Assembly: GCF_001651865.1 (NCBI RefSeq)
Contig: NZ_LPUX01000046.1
Span: forward strand, 1-64,000
DNA from: Sinorhizobium glycinis
GTDB taxonomy: Bacteria; Pseudomonadota; Alphaproteobacteria; Rhizobiales; Rhizobiaceae
DNA length: 64,000 bases
Direction: 5' to 3'
The position numbers and the translations under genes are program-made. The notes beneath the pieces were generated by a model. The model was given only the letters and a program-made list of their open reading frames with translations. It did no database searches and was not told the DNA's origin. Positions 28,067 through 37,080 of this stretch are shown here, piece by piece (position 1 is the first letter of the stretch; every line of letters starts with the position of its first letter).

Positions 28067-28612
28067 ATGGCCGTCGTTCGCGGCAAGAACATCGAGATCC
28101 TCTACAGCCCCGAGGCGATCGCCGCTCGCAACCGAGAGATGGCGGATGAGATCATGCGCGGGCCGCACAAGGATCTCCTCGTCATCTCGATCCTCAAGGG
28201 CTCCTTCATTTTTGCGGCCGATCTGATTCGCGCCATGCATGGGGCCGGGCTCGCGCCGGAGGTCGAGTTCATCACGCTTTCAAGCTACGGCACCGGGACC
28301 GAATCCAAGGGCGTGAAGATCACCAAGGATATCGACAGCGACGTGCATGATCGCGACGTGCTCTTGATCGACGACATTCTCGAATCCGGGCGGACGCTGC
28401 GCTTTGCCAAGGACCTGCTCTACGAGCGCGGCGCTCGCAATGTCACGATCGCCGTGCTGCTCGACAAGCGCATGAAGCGCCGCGTCGACCTGGAGGCGAA
28501 CTATGTCGGCTTCGAATGCCCCGACCATTTCGTGGTCGGCTACGGCATGGATGTCGCCTATGCCTTCCGCGAACTTCCTTACGTCGGAGTCGTTACGGGC
28601 GACGCCGAGTAG
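28067..28612 (+). CDS. hpt: Hypoxanthine phosphoribosyltransferase
   Basis: A 181-residue type I phosphoribosyltransferase. The PRPP-binding loop VLLIDDILESGRTL and the purine-site segments (LLVISILKGSFIFAADLIRAM, LDKRMKRRVDLEANYVGFECPDHFVVGYGMD) are complete. It salvages hypoxanthine and probably guanine to IMP and GMP. ATG 28067 is preceded by GGGAGA and gives the family N-terminus MAVVRGKNIEILYSPE. The leader is made largely of repeat copy D. Confidence 0.93.
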   Translation: MAVVRGKNIEILYSPEAIAARNREMADEIMRGPHKDLLVISILKGSFIFAADLIRAMHGAGLAPEVEFITLSSYGTGTESKGVKITKDIDSDVHDRDVLLIDDILESGRTLRFAKDLLYERGARNVTIAVLLDKRMKRRVDLEANYVGFECPDHFVVGYGMDVAYAFRELPYVGVVTGDAE

Positions 28613-28873
28613 CCCCTCCTCTCTTCCTCAGGACCACGTGGTAATCGGATTTTCGGCCCATCCTTGCTCTTCATGAGCGAGGATGATCCGAGACTTCTAC
28701 CTGGCGGCGCCAGATGCTGAAAATCGATGTGATCGCGTTTACCGAAAGCAAACGAAAAGCTGTTTGGTTGGAACGGTGTCACGGCCGCAGGCGGCGGGGA
28801 TACGTATGTTCAACGACGTGGAGCGTCGTCTTGTGATGACGCCGGCGCTCTATGAGAGCGAACACGGGAGGCC
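28613..28873. other. Intergenic region before cpdR
   Basis: 261 bases with no recognised promoter or repeat. A short frame on the plus strand ends in an ATGA overlap with cpdR, but it lacks a convincing ribosome binding site and recognisable homology, so it is not called. Confidence 0.45.
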
Positions 28874-29236
28874 ATGATGGCGAAAATCCTGATTACCGAG
28901 GATGAGGATGCCTTGCGCTCGTTTGTGGCGCGGGCCCTGCAACTCGATGGACACGAAACCGTCGAAGCCGGAGACGGAGCCGACGGGCTAGCCCGGCTCA
29001 AGGACCAGCGCTTTGACCTGCTGCTTTCCGATATCCGCATGCCCGTCATGGACGGCATCGCCCTTGTGCATCACGCATCGGCTGCCTTTCCCCAGCTCAA
29101 GATCTTGCTGATGACGGGCTTCGCCGAGCAGCGCGAGCGTGCCGACGATCTCTCCGGCAAGATCGTGGATGTGATCTCGAAGCCGTTCTCCTTGCCTGAC
29201 ATCCGCAAGGCGGTCGCGCACGCTCTGGCAGCCTGA
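28874..29236 (+). CDS. cpdR: Single-domain response regulator CpdR
   Basis: A 120-residue receiver domain with no output domain. Acidic pocket residues EDED are at 9-12, the phospho-acceptor Asp is about 53 in LLLSDIRMPVMDG, the switch threonine is in LLMTGFAEQRERAD, and lysine is in VISKPFSLPDIRKAV. The sequence, especially TGFAEQ...SKPFSL, fits CpdR, which delivers CtrA and other substrates to ClpXP according to its phosphorylation by the CckA-ChpT relay. ATGATG offers two start choices three bases apart. Confidence 0.88.
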   Translation: MMAKILITEDEDALRSFVARALQLDGHETVEAGDGADGLARLKDQRFDLLLSDIRMPVMDGIALVHHASAAFPQLKILLMTGFAEQRERADDLSGKIVDVISKPFSLPDIRKAVAHALAA

Positions 29237-29243
29237 GGCTTTC

Positions 29244-29270
29244 CTGAGGCCCTGCTCGGCGGGGCCTCAG
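29244..29270. terminator. Hairpin between convergent cpdR and the TIGR02302 gene
   Basis: CTGAGGCCC and GGGCCTCAG form a 9-bp stem in the 30-base gap between the two convergent stops. No T-run follows on either strand, so termination is possible but not certain. Confidence 0.4.
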
Positions 29271-31882
29271 CGCATATCGAGCAGGCGCTCGAGATATTGC
29301 CGCTCCACTTCCGGCGACAGATTGTCGCCGAGCTTGCGCCGGATCGCATCGAGGATCTGCCGGGCGCGCTGCGTATCGATCTCGTCCGGCACCTTCACCT
29401 GGTTGCCGAAGTCCGGCCCGGCGTTCTGCTGGCGCCGCCCGAGCGGGTCGCGTCCGTTCTGGCCGTATTGCGGAACACCTTGTCCGGGACCCGGCCCCTG
29501 TCCCTGCGCCTGCATCTGGTTCATCATGTCCTGGGCGCCTTCGCGCAGCGCCTGCAGCGCCCGACCCTGGCTGCCGACCGCCCGCTCGCCCTGACCTTGG
29601 CCGAGTGCGCCCGCGGCATCTTTCATTTCGCGTCCAGCCTGGCCGAAGCCCTTGCCGGGTTTTATGCCGAGTTCCTCCAGGCCCTTTTGCAGCTCGCCCA
29701 GCTGCTTGCCGAGCGCTTCCTGCTGCTCTCTGAGCTGCTTCAAGGCTTCCTTCAGCTGCTCGGCGGTCATGTCGTCGAGGGGGTTGGGCTGCCCGTTCGG
29801 ATCGCCCTGCTGTCCGGGATCCTGCGGCATGTCCTGGCCGAAGAGCTCGTTGTCCTCGCCCTGAAGCGGATCGCCGCGCTGCATCCGATCACGCAGGGCC
29901 TGATCCAGCTTGAATGTTTCATCCATCAGCTGCTGTTGCTGCTGCATCAGCTGGCCAAGCTTGTCCATCTGCTGGCGCATGGCGCTGTTCTGCTCGCCGC
30001 CCTGTTGCATTCGGCCAGCCTGCAGATTGTTCATCATCCGCTGCAGTTCAGACAGGAGCTGGCGCGCCTGGTCGCGCGCCCCGGAGCGCGCCAGGTTCTC
30101 GATCTGGTCCATCATTTTTTCCAGATCCTGCTGGCGCAGCACATTGTTCAGATCCGGATTGGCGGCGATTGCCGGATTCTTGGCCGCCTGCTCGGCGAGC
30201 GCGCGCATATATTCCTGCATCGCCTGGCGCAGTTCCTGCATCAGCCTGGCGATCTCCTCATCCGAGGCATTGCGTTCGAGCGCATCGGACAGCGCCTGCT
30301 GGGCATCGCGCAGACGCCGCTCGGCCAGCGACAGGTCGCCATCCTCGATGCCGAGGGCAATCTCCCAAAGGTGGTCCGCCGCATCGCGCAGCATGTCGTC
30401 ATTGCGGGCGAGTTCCATCCGCGTGCGCGCCGACTGGATCAAAAGGAAATGCGTCAGATTCGGGATCGTCTCCTCGGGGTAGAGCGTCAGCGCATCGTTG
30501 AGATCGATCGCACGGGGCAGTTGATTGGCGTCGAGCGCGAAGACCTGCCGCTGTTCGGCAACCGCTGCGGCAAGCGGTTCGAAGAACCGCCGCGCCGGCA
30601 AGACCATTTCCTCGGGCACGCTTCGGCCCTCCTGGCCCGCGGCATCGCGAGCGACAAGGGTGATCTCAACGCGTTTTCCGGAGAGCGGATGTTCGCTCAA
30701 GTTCCGGCTCGTCGTTCCCTTGGCCTCGCGCGGATTGCGGCGGGGTAGGTCGAGGCGATATTCCGGCGGCGGATAGAGCGGCCTGGCGCTGGCAGCCGGG
30801 TCGTCCAGCGGCTTTATTTCCGCCCAGGCCTGCGAGATACCGTAATCGTCATGGGCGAGGAAACTGATCTCGAGCGAGGCGTTCGCCGTCGGACGGGGGG
30901 CGCCGTCGAAGGCGATGCCCGGGACGCTGTCGGGAATGATCTTGAAGTTCCAGCGCTGTCCGGCCACGGAAAGCGTGCCGTCCCGGGTGATCTTGAAGAG
31001 ATGGTTCCGGGCGCCGTTCGGAGCCGTTCCGGTCGCTTCCGTTCCCGCGGGCTGCTCTGACGACTGCTTGCCGGCTGCGGCCGGGATGATGGTCGGCTGC
31101 GGGCTGCCGCTGTCGGCGTAGCTGACCTGCGTCTCCTGTCCTGGGCCTGTTATCCGAACCGTCACATCGCTGAATTGCGGTACGGTGATCGCAGCCTGCT
31201 TGTCGGCGGCCGCCGTATCCTCCCGGCCGGTGAGGAAAATCGGAGCTCGACCCGTATAGGCCGGCGGCGTCACCCAGGCATCGATGCGGATGTCGGCAGC
31301 GGTCGCCTGACGCTCAGGCAGCCGGAAGGCATCCGAGACCAGGCCGGCGCGGTTGGAATAGGAATAGGCGAAGGCGACGCAGGCGAGCAGGATAGGCACC
31401 GCCCTCAGGGCGAAGGGATCGTGCCGCGCGACGTCGGGGCGTGGCAGGCCCGTGCCGAGGCCGTGGACCAGGCGGGCCATGCGCGCCTGATGCTCGCGCC
31501 AGAGCGCCGTACCGAAGGCTCCCTCGGTCGCCGGTGCGTCGTCCTGCACGCGAATCGCCTGGTGCGGCAGTTGATTGCGATCCTCGAGCATCCGGTCGGC
31601 TTCGCCGATGTCCGGCCAGCGAATGCGGGTGAGCGGCAGGAGCGCGAGGAACAGCCCGGCGACAAAGGCAAGGAGAACCACGACATGCAGCCAGAAGGGC
31701 GCAAGCCGGAAGAGGCCGAGCCAGCCGGCGGAGAGGAAAAGGAGGACGAGCGAGACCGGTGCGAGCGCGCGGGGCAGGAACTGCTCGGCCAGCAGGATCA
31801 GACGCGCCAGGAATCGCTTTGTCGCCAGCATCCTGAGGAATGATCTCGGTTGCGGCGTTCCATCCTGCCGGAATTGCGTCAT
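29267..31882 (-). CDS. TIGR02302/DUF4175 family membrane protein
   Basis: An 871-residue protein. Two N-terminal membrane helices (about residues 35-60 and 62-85) and a third near 165-180 are followed by a large extracytoplasmic domain. The C-terminal third is highly Gln/Met/Gly-rich (for example RMQQGGEQNSAMRQQMDKLG) and predicted to form coiled coils. This is the alphaproteobacterial TIGR02302 family of unknown function. ATG 31882 has AAGGGA upstream; ATG 31903 is an alternative. It follows lysA by about 120-145 bases on the same strand. Confidence 0.85.
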   Translation of the reverse strand: MTQFRQDGTPQPRSFLRMLATKRFLARLILLAEQFLPRALAPVSLVLLFLSAGWLGLFRLAPFWLHVVVLLAFVAGLFLALLPLTRIRWPDIGEADRMLEDRNQLPHQAIRVQDDAPATEGAFGTALWREHQARMARLVHGLGTGLPRPDVARHDPFALRAVPILLACVAFAYSYSNRAGLVSDAFRLPERQATAADIRIDAWVTPPAYTGRAPIFLTGREDTAAADKQAAITVPQFSDVTVRITGPGQETQVSYADSGSPQPTIIPAAAGKQSSEQPAGTEATGTAPNGARNHLFKITRDGTLSVAGQRWNFKIIPDSVPGIAFDGAPRPTANASLEISFLAHDDYGISQAWAEIKPLDDPAASARPLYPPPEYRLDLPRRNPREAKGTTSRNLSEHPLSGKRVEITLVARDAAGQEGRSVPEEMVLPARRFFEPLAAAVAEQRQVFALDANQLPRAIDLNDALTLYPEETIPNLTHFLLIQSARTRMELARNDDMLRDAADHLWEIALGIEDGDLSLAERRLRDAQQALSDALERNASDEEIARLMQELRQAMQEYMRALAEQAAKNPAIAANPDLNNVLRQQDLEKMMDQIENLARSGARDQARQLLSELQRMMNNLQAGRMQQGGEQNSAMRQQMDKLGQLMQQQQQLMDETFKLDQALRDRMQRGDPLQGEDNELFGQDMPQDPGQQGDPNGQPNPLDDMTAEQLKEALKQLREQQEALGKQLGELQKGLEELGIKPGKGFGQAGREMKDAAGALGQGQGERAVGSQGRALQALREGAQDMMNQMQAQGQGPGPGQGVPQYGQNGRDPLGRRQQNAGPDFGNQVKVPDEIDTQRARQILDAIRRKLGDNLSPEVERQYLERLLDMR

Positions 31883-32026
31883 CCGCCCAAATTCCCTTTC
31901 CATCCCTTTGGCCGCCGCGGCGGTCGAAGGTCAGGATAACATCCTTTGTGGCGAAGGCGAGGGCGGCAAGAAAAACAAAACGTGATCGCCCTACGGCGCG
32001 CCGCTTCGAACGTCGCCTCGCCGAAT

Positions 32027-33295
32027 TCAGTCAAGCCAATCCGGCACCGAGTCCAGGCCGATCAGAGCTTCGTAATCCTTGCGCGGGCGGATCACGTGGA
32101 AACGATCGCCCTTGACAAGAACCTCGGGCACCAAAAGCCGGCTGTTATAGGTGCCGGACTGGACCGCACCGTAGGCGCCCGCCGAGCCGATTGCGAAAAG
32201 GTCGCCCGGCTTCGGCATTGCCATCTCCCGGTCCAGCGCGAGATAGTCGCCCGTCTCGCAAACGGGGCCCACCACGTCGGCCTTGATGCGCGGCGCGTTG
32301 GCGGCGGAAATCTTCACCGGCCTGATCTCGTGATAGGCCTCATAGAGCGTCGGGCGGATCAGATCGTTCATCGCACCGTCGACGATGACGAAGGTCTTCT
32401 CGCCGCCATCCTTCACATAGATCACCTCGGTGACGAGAATGCCCGCATTGCCGACGATCAGCCGGCCCGGCTCGGTGACGATCCTGCAGTCGAGGCCCCT
32501 GAGCTGGTTCTTGACGATATCCGCATAGGCGTCGGGGAGCGGCGGCGGGTTGTTGTCTTCCCGATAGGGGATGCCGAGGCCGCCGCCGATATCGACATGG
32601 TCGATGACGTGGCCGTCGGAGCGTAACGTATCGACCAGCTCGCGCAGCAGCTTGAAGGCATCGTCGAAGGGCTGCAACTCGGTGATCTGGCTGCCGATAT
32701 GCATGTCGATGCCGGTCACCTTGATGCCGGCAAGCGTGGCGGCATGGGCATAGACGGCGCGCGCCCGTTCCCAGGAAATGCCGAACTTGTTTTCCTTCTT
32801 GCCGGTGGAGATCTTGGCGTGCGTGCGGGCATCGACGTCCGGATTGATGCGGAAGGAGACATGCGCCTGCTTGCCGGCGCGCACGGCCCGCTGGTTCAGG
32901 ATCTCCAGCTCCGGCTCGGATTCGACGTTGAAGCAATAGATGCCGGCTTCGAGCCCGAGGTCCATCTCGCGCGGCGTCTTGCCGACGCCCGAAAACATGA
33001 TCCGGTCTGCCGGGATGCCGGCGGCGAGCGCCCGGCGCAGTTCGCCTTCCGAGACCACGTCGACACCGGCACCAAGGCGAGCGAGCGTCTTCAGCACGGC
33101 CTGGTTGGAATTAGCCTTCACGGCATAGCAGACCATCGCATCGACGTCGGCAAAAGCCTGTGCGAACACCCGGTAATGCCGCTCGAGCGTCGCGGTCGAA
33201 TAGCAATAGAACGGCGTACCGACGGCGCGGGCGATATCCGTCACTGGAACATCTTCGGCGTAGAGAATTCCGTCGCGATAGTCGAAGTGATTCAC
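32027..33295 (-). CDS. lysA: Diaminopimelate decarboxylase
   Basis: A 422-residue fold-type III PLP enzyme. The PLP lysine is about residue 60 in AMVCYAVKANSNQ. HIGSQI, the DIGGGLGIPYR glycine loop, EPGRLIVGNAG and the substrate site GPVCETGDYLALD are all present. It makes L-lysine from meso-diaminopimelate. The start is GTG 33295 (MNHFDYRDG); an upstream TTG at 33325 lies inside lptM. lysA begins 14 bases after lptM, consistent with an argH-lptM-lysA operon. Confidence 0.96.
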   Translation of the reverse strand: MNHFDYRDGILYAEDVPVTDIARAVGTPFYCYSTATLERHYRVFAQAFADVDAMVCYAVKANSNQAVLKTLARLGAGVDVVSEGELRRALAAGIPADRIMFSGVGKTPREMDLGLEAGIYCFNVESEPELEILNQRAVRAGKQAHVSFRINPDVDARTHAKISTGKKENKFGISWERARAVYAHAATLAGIKVTGIDMHIGSQITELQPFDDAFKLLRELVDTLRSDGHVIDHVDIGGGLGIPYREDNNPPPLPDAYADIVKNQLRGLDCRIVTEPGRLIVGNAGILVTEVIYVKDGGEKTFVIVDGAMNDLIRPTLYEAYHEIRPVKISAANAPRIKADVVGPVCETGDYLALDREMAMPKPGDLFAIGSAGAYGAVQSGTYNSRLLVPEVLVKGDRFHVIRPRKDYEALIGLDSVPDWLD

Positions 33296-33308
33296 GGGTG
33301 TCGCTCGC

Positions 33309-33509
33309 TTAGAGGAGGGGGTCAAGCAGGAAGGGGCGATCCTCGATCGTCTCCTTCGGTTCGGCGGTGCCGGCGGGCGCTTTCGTGTTGATCGAGGTGG
33401 CGGCGCCCGGCCGGTCTAGATCGCCCTTGCGCCCGCAACCGGTGAGAACCAGCCCCGGAATGGCCAGCAGGAGCGCTAGCCGGGCCGCCTTGGTGAATGT
33501 CATCGTCAT
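33309..33509 (-). CDS. lptM: LptM/YifL-like small lipoprotein
   Basis: A 66-residue lipoprotein. The signal peptide ends with the lipobox LVLTGC, followed by the LptM motif GCGRKGDLDRP. In enterobacteria LptM binds the LptDE translocon and helps its oxidative assembly. Rhizobial versions sit between argH and lysA, as here, but their role is untested as far as I know. ATG 33509 has GAGGGAA upstream. Confidence 0.85.
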   Translation of the reverse strand: MTMTFTKAARLALLLAIPGLVLTGCGRKGDLDRPGAATSINTKAPAGTAEPKETIEDRPFLLDPLL

Positions 33510-33658
33510 TTCCCTCGCCGAAACTGAAGCCGATAGGTCGAGAGCGGCAGCCGGCGAGCGCCGCGCCTTTCTCGCTCTGGTGCGATCTCTTATCGGTTTT
33601 TCAGCACCTTGTGCACCCTGTTTGTGTGTGTGGACGTCTACGCTTTCACGCATATCGC

Positions 33659-33746
33659 TGCCCCTCTCCTCGGGTTTAACCCGAGGACTAGCCCTCTCCC
33701 CGCAGGCGGGGAGAGGGGACTAGGTCGCGGCAGCGGGATGAGGGGC
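33659..33746. repeat. RIME-type palindromic element upstream of lptM
   Basis: TGCCCCTCTCCTCGGGTTTAA, then GCCCTCTCCCCGCAGGCGGG, ending in GGATGAGGGGC: a shorter copy of the element at 16966. It occupies the 258-base gap between argH and lptM. Confidence 0.75.
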
Positions 33747-33767
33747 GCGCCGGCGGCAGCTAAACCA

Positions 33768-35171
33768 TCAATTGCGTGCCCGCCACCAGGCGATCTGCCT
33801 GCGCACCTCGGCCGGCGCCGTGCCGCCGAAGCTGGTGCGGCTGGCGACCGAGGCCTCGACGGTCAGCACGTCGAAGACCTTGTCGGTGATGGCGGGGTTG
33901 ATCGCCTGCAGTTCGGCAAGCGAGAGGTTGGCAAGGTCGCAGCCCTTCTGCTCGGCGAGTGCGACGGCGCGGCCGGTGACGTGATGGGCGTCGCGGAAAG
34001 GCAGGCCGGCCTCACGCACCAGCCAGTCGGCGAGATCCGTAGCTGTCGAATAGCCGGAGCCGGCAGCGGCTTTCATCCGGTCGGCGCGCACCGTCATGTC
34101 GCGAACCATGCCGGTCATCGCAGCGATCGCCAATTCGAGGCTTTCAGCCGCGTCGAAGACCTGTTCCTTATCCTCCTGCATGTCCTTGGAATAGGCGAGC
34201 GGCAGGCCTTTCATGACGGTCAGAAGCGCAATCAGCGAGCCGTTGATGCGGCCGGTCTTGGCGCGCACGAGCTCGGCGGCATCCGGGTTCTTCTTCTGCG
34301 GCATGATCGAAGAGCCGGTCGAGAAGGCATCCGACAGGCGGATGAAGCCGAATTGCGGCGTCGACCAGATGACGATCTCTTCGGCGAGCCGCGACAGGTG
34401 CGTGGCGGCGATCGCCGCGATCGACAGGAATTCGAGCGCAAAGTCGCGGTCTGAGACCGTGTCGATCGAGTTCCGGGTCGGCTCGCGGAAGCCGAGCGCG
34501 CTGGCCGTCATGTGCCGGTCGATCGGGAAGCCGGTGCCGGCAAGGGCGGCGGCGCCGATCGGGCTCTCGTCCATATGCTCGATCGCGTGGCGAACGCGCG
34601 AGCGATCGCGGCCGAACATTTCGACATAGGCCATGCAATGATGACCGAAGGTCACCGGCTGGGCTGTCTGCAGATGCGTGAAGCCGGGCATCACCGTGTC
34701 GGCGTGCTCTTCCGCCCGGTCGAGGAAGGCGGCGATCAGCCCGGTCAGAGCCCTTTCGGTCTTCTGCAGCTCTTCCTTCACCCAGAGGCGGAAATCGAGT
34801 GCGACCTGGTCGTTGCGCGAGCGCGCGGTATGGAGGCGTCCGGCGGCGGGGCCGATCAGCGTCGCCAGCCGCGCCTCGACATTCATGTGAATGTCTTCCA
34901 GGCGGCGCGAGAACTCGAAGGCGCCGCTTTCGATCTCTGACAGGATCGTGTCAAGGCCGTGAACGATCTTGTCTTTGTCTTCGGCGGAAATGATGCCCTG
35001 ATGCGCCAGCATGGTGGCGTGCGCTATTGAGCCGCGGATATCCTGCGCATAGAGCTTCTTGTCGAAGCCGATCGAGGCATTTATCTCCTCCATGATGGCG
35101 TCCGGACCCGAGGCGAAGCGTCCGCCCCACATCTGATTGGAGGATTTCGTCTCGGAACTGCCGTCAGCCAT
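33768..35171 (-). CDS. argH: Argininosuccinate lyase
   Basis: A 467-residue member of the fumarase/aspartase superfamily. The signature loop [18 protein letters not shown] carries the catalytic serine; [17 protein letters not shown] and [15 protein letters not shown] are also present. It splits argininosuccinate into arginine and fumarate. ATG 35171 ([19 protein letters not shown]) is chosen over longer frames. It is divergent from tlpA with only 26 bases between start codons, so its promoter must lie inside the tlpA coding region or leader. Confidence 0.96.
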   Translation of the reverse strand: MADGSSETKSSNQMWGGRFASGPDAIMEEINASIGFDKKLYAQDIRGSIAHATMLAHQGIISAEDKDKIVHGLDTILSEIESGAFEFSRRLEDIHMNVEARLATLIGPAAGRLHTARSRNDQVALDFRLWVKEELQKTERALTGLIAAFLDRAEEHADTVMPGFTHLQTAQPVTFGHHCMAYVEMFGRDRSRVRHAIEHMDESPIGAAALAGTGFPIDRHMTASALGFREPTRNSIDTVSDRDFALEFLSIAAIAATHLSRLAEEIVIWSTPQFGFIRLSDAFSTGSSIMPQKKNPDAAELVRAKTGRINGSLIALLTVMKGLPLAYSKDMQEDKEQVFDAAESLELAIAAMTGMVRDMTVRADRMKAAAGSGYSTATDLADWLVREAGLPFRDAHHVTGRAVALAEQKGCDLANLSLAELQAINPAITDKVFDVLTVEASVASRTSFGGTAPAEVRRQIAWWRARN

Positions 35172-35197
35172 CGGGATGCCCGCCTTTGGAGAATGGA

Positions 35198-35872
35198 ATG
35201 CCAGACCAGAAGAAACGTCCTCCGGCCGTGAAATTGTTCGCGCTCGCCGCCCTCTTTGGCGTGATCGCCGGTGCGGCTGCGGTATACGTGAAGGAGACCG
35301 GGTCTGGCAATGGCGGCGCGGCGCCGACGGCGGACGCAAGCTGCCCGCTTGCCGCCGAAAAAGTGGCGGCTTTGACGCCGCTGATGCGCGGCCAGGTGGC
35401 CGCGATGACGCCAGCCGCCAATCCCCGCCCGATCGGCGGCCTCGACTTCGCCGGCCCTGACGGAAAGCCGCTGACCCTTGCCTCCTTTGCCGGCAAGACG
35501 CTGCTCGTCAATCTCTGGGCGACCTGGTGCCTGCCATGCCGGGAGGAGATGCCGGCGCTCAACGCGCTGCAGCAGGCGCTTGGCGGCGAGCGTTTCGAGG
35601 TCGTCGCCATCAATATCGACACCGGCGACGACGAAAAGCCGAAGGCGTTCCTCGACGAAATCGCCGTCGATCACCTGCGCTACTATCGCGACGCTTCGAT
35701 GGGAGTCTTCAACACGATGAAGAAGGAGGGTCTTGCCTTCGGGCTCCCCGCCACCCTGCTCATCGACGAGAAGGCTTGTCTAATCGGCTCGATGAACGGG
35801 CCCGCCGCGTGGGACAGCGATGATGCGAAGCGGCTGATCGAGGCGGCGATAGCGCCGCCTGCGGGCAGTTGA
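35198..35872 (+). CDS. tlpA: Thiol:disulfide interchange protein TlpA
   Basis: A 224-residue membrane-anchored thioredoxin-fold protein. An N-terminal helix (residues 12-30) anchors it, and the periplasmic domain carries the WATWCLPC active site (Cys111, Cys114) and a cis-proline segment [10 protein letters not shown]. An extra cysteine at 49 (DASCPLA) is typical of rhizobial TlpA. It reduces copper chaperones and CoxB for cytochrome aa3 assembly. ATG 35198 follows GGAGAATGGA; an in-frame TTG at 35186 is less likely. Confidence 0.92.
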   Translation: MPDQKKRPPAVKLFALAALFGVIAGAAAVYVKETGSGNGGAAPTADASCPLAAEKVAALTPLMRGQVAAMTPAANPRPIGGLDFAGPDGKPLTLASFAGKTLLVNLWATWCLPCREEMPALNALQQALGGERFEVVAINIDTGDDEKPKAFLDEIAVDHLRYYRDASMGVFNTMKKEGLAFGLPATLLIDEKACLIGSMNGPAAWDSDDAKRLIEAAIAPPAGS

Positions 35873-35889
35873 GGGGCCTCTGGCACGTA

Positions 35890-36054
35890 GCACCCCCTCC
35901 GGCCTGCCGGCCATCTCCCCTACAAGGGGAAAAAACAAGGGGCATCCTCTCGCTCCCATCGCGAGCTTGCCGCAAGCGGGACGCTTCGGTGTGGGTGACG
36001 GGCCCTATTCTCCCCTCTTGTGGGGGAGATGGCCGGCAGGCCAGAGGGGGTGTG
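35890..36054. repeat. Long inverted-repeat element (CACCCCCTC-GGCCTG family)
   Basis: The left end reads CACCCCCTCCGGCCTGCCGG and the right end its near reverse complement, CCGGCAGGCCAGAGGGGGTG. Inner CATCTCCCC and GGGGGAGATG arms surround about 90 bases of unrelated sequence. A sister element lies at 48359-48557. Confidence 0.75.
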
Positions 36055-36063
36055 GACCAATGG

Positions 36064-36936
36064 TCAGCGCGTCGGGACCGGAACGTCGCCGCGGTAGTCG
36101 TAGAAGCCGCGGCCGGACTTGCGACCGAGCCAGCCGGCTTCGACATATTTCACCAGCAGCGGGCACGGACGGTATTTTGAATCGGCCAGACCGTCATGCA
36201 GCACCTGCATGATCGACAGGCAGGTATCGAGGCCGATGAAGTCGGCGAGCTGCAGCGGGCCCATCGGATGGTTGGCGCCGAGCTTCATCGCCGTGTCGAT
36301 GGCATCGACCGTGCCGACGCCCTCGTAAAGCGTATAGATCGCCTCGTTGATCATCGGCAGCAGGATGCGGTTGACGATGAAGGCGGGGAAATCCTCGGCG
36401 ACCGTGACGGTCTTGTCGAGATGGGCGACGAATTCCTTGGCCGCCCGGAAGGTCTCTTCTTCGGTCGCGATGCCGCGGACAAGCTCCACCAGCTTCATGA
36501 CCGGAACCGGATTCATGAAGTGAATGCCCATGAAGCGCTCGGGGCGATCGGTTGCGGAGGCGAGCCGGGTGATCGACAGCGACGAGGTGTTGGTCGCGAG
36601 GATCGCATCCGGCTTCATGATCGGACAAACCTGGCCGTAGATCTTGCGCTTGACGGTCTCGTCTTCGGTGACCGCCTCGATGACGAGGTCCGCCTGCGAA
36701 AGGTCGTTGATGTCGGTCGAACCCTTCATCAGCGACAGGGCCTTCTTGCGGTCGTCGTCGCTCATCTTGCCGGAAGAAACCTGCCGGGCAAGGTTCCCAT
36801 TGATGGTCGCCAGCCCTGCCTCGATGCGGTCCGCAGCAATATCGTAGAGCTGCACCTTGTAACCGGCTGCCGCCGAAACATGGGCAATGCCGCAGCCCAT
36901 TTGCCCCGCGCCAATAATTCCGATCGTCTTGATCAT
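36064..36936 (-). CDS. 3-hydroxybutyryl-CoA/3-hydroxyacyl-CoA dehydrogenase
   Basis: A 290-residue NAD-dependent dehydrogenase. The Rossmann motif IGIIGAGQMGCGIAHV opens the protein. TNTSSLSITRLA, the catalytic histidine in MGIHFMNPVPVMKLVE, and FIVNRILLPMINEA follow. It oxidises 3-hydroxyacyl-CoA in beta-oxidation or makes and uses 3-hydroxybutyryl-CoA for polyhydroxybutyrate metabolism. It lies downstream of etfBA but is separated from it by a strong terminator. ATG 36948 (four extra residues) has a somewhat better ribosome binding site. Confidence 0.92.
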   Translation of the reverse strand: MIKTIGIIGAGQMGCGIAHVSAAAGYKVQLYDIAADRIEAGLATINGNLARQVSSGKMSDDDRKKALSLMKGSTDINDLSQADLVIEAVTEDETVKRKIYGQVCPIMKPDAILATNTSSLSITRLASATDRPERFMGIHFMNPVPVMKLVELVRGIATEEETFRAAKEFVAHLDKTVTVAEDFPAFIVNRILLPMINEAIYTLYEGVGTVDAIDTAMKLGANHPMGPLQLADFIGLDTCLSIMQVLHDGLADSKYRPCPLLVKYVEAGWLGRKSGRGFYDYRGDVPVPTR

Positions 36937-36989
36937 CGAAGCGAACATCCACTTTCAAGAAATCTCGGCAGCGGCGCTGCCGAAGATGT

Positions 36990-37018
36990 AAAAAAACCGG
37001 GCCGATGGGACGGCCCGG
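36990..37018 (-). terminator. Rho-independent terminator after etfA
   Basis: On the minus strand CCGGGCCG and CGGCCCGG pair over a 6-base loop and are followed by a run of seven T. A second perfect inverted repeat, TCGGCAGC/GCTGCCGA, follows at 36965-36983. It should stop most transcripts from etfBA before the dehydrogenase gene. Confidence 0.85.
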
Positions 37019-37080
37019 TACGATTGTTAATGCCAAGCCGGCAGATTTTCCAGCCTTTTTCGCGGCAGGTTGCTGTACGC

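Noticed and set aside
28683-28877. Short plus-strand frame overlapping the cpdR start
   Set aside because: No clear ribosome binding site, no family and atypical composition.
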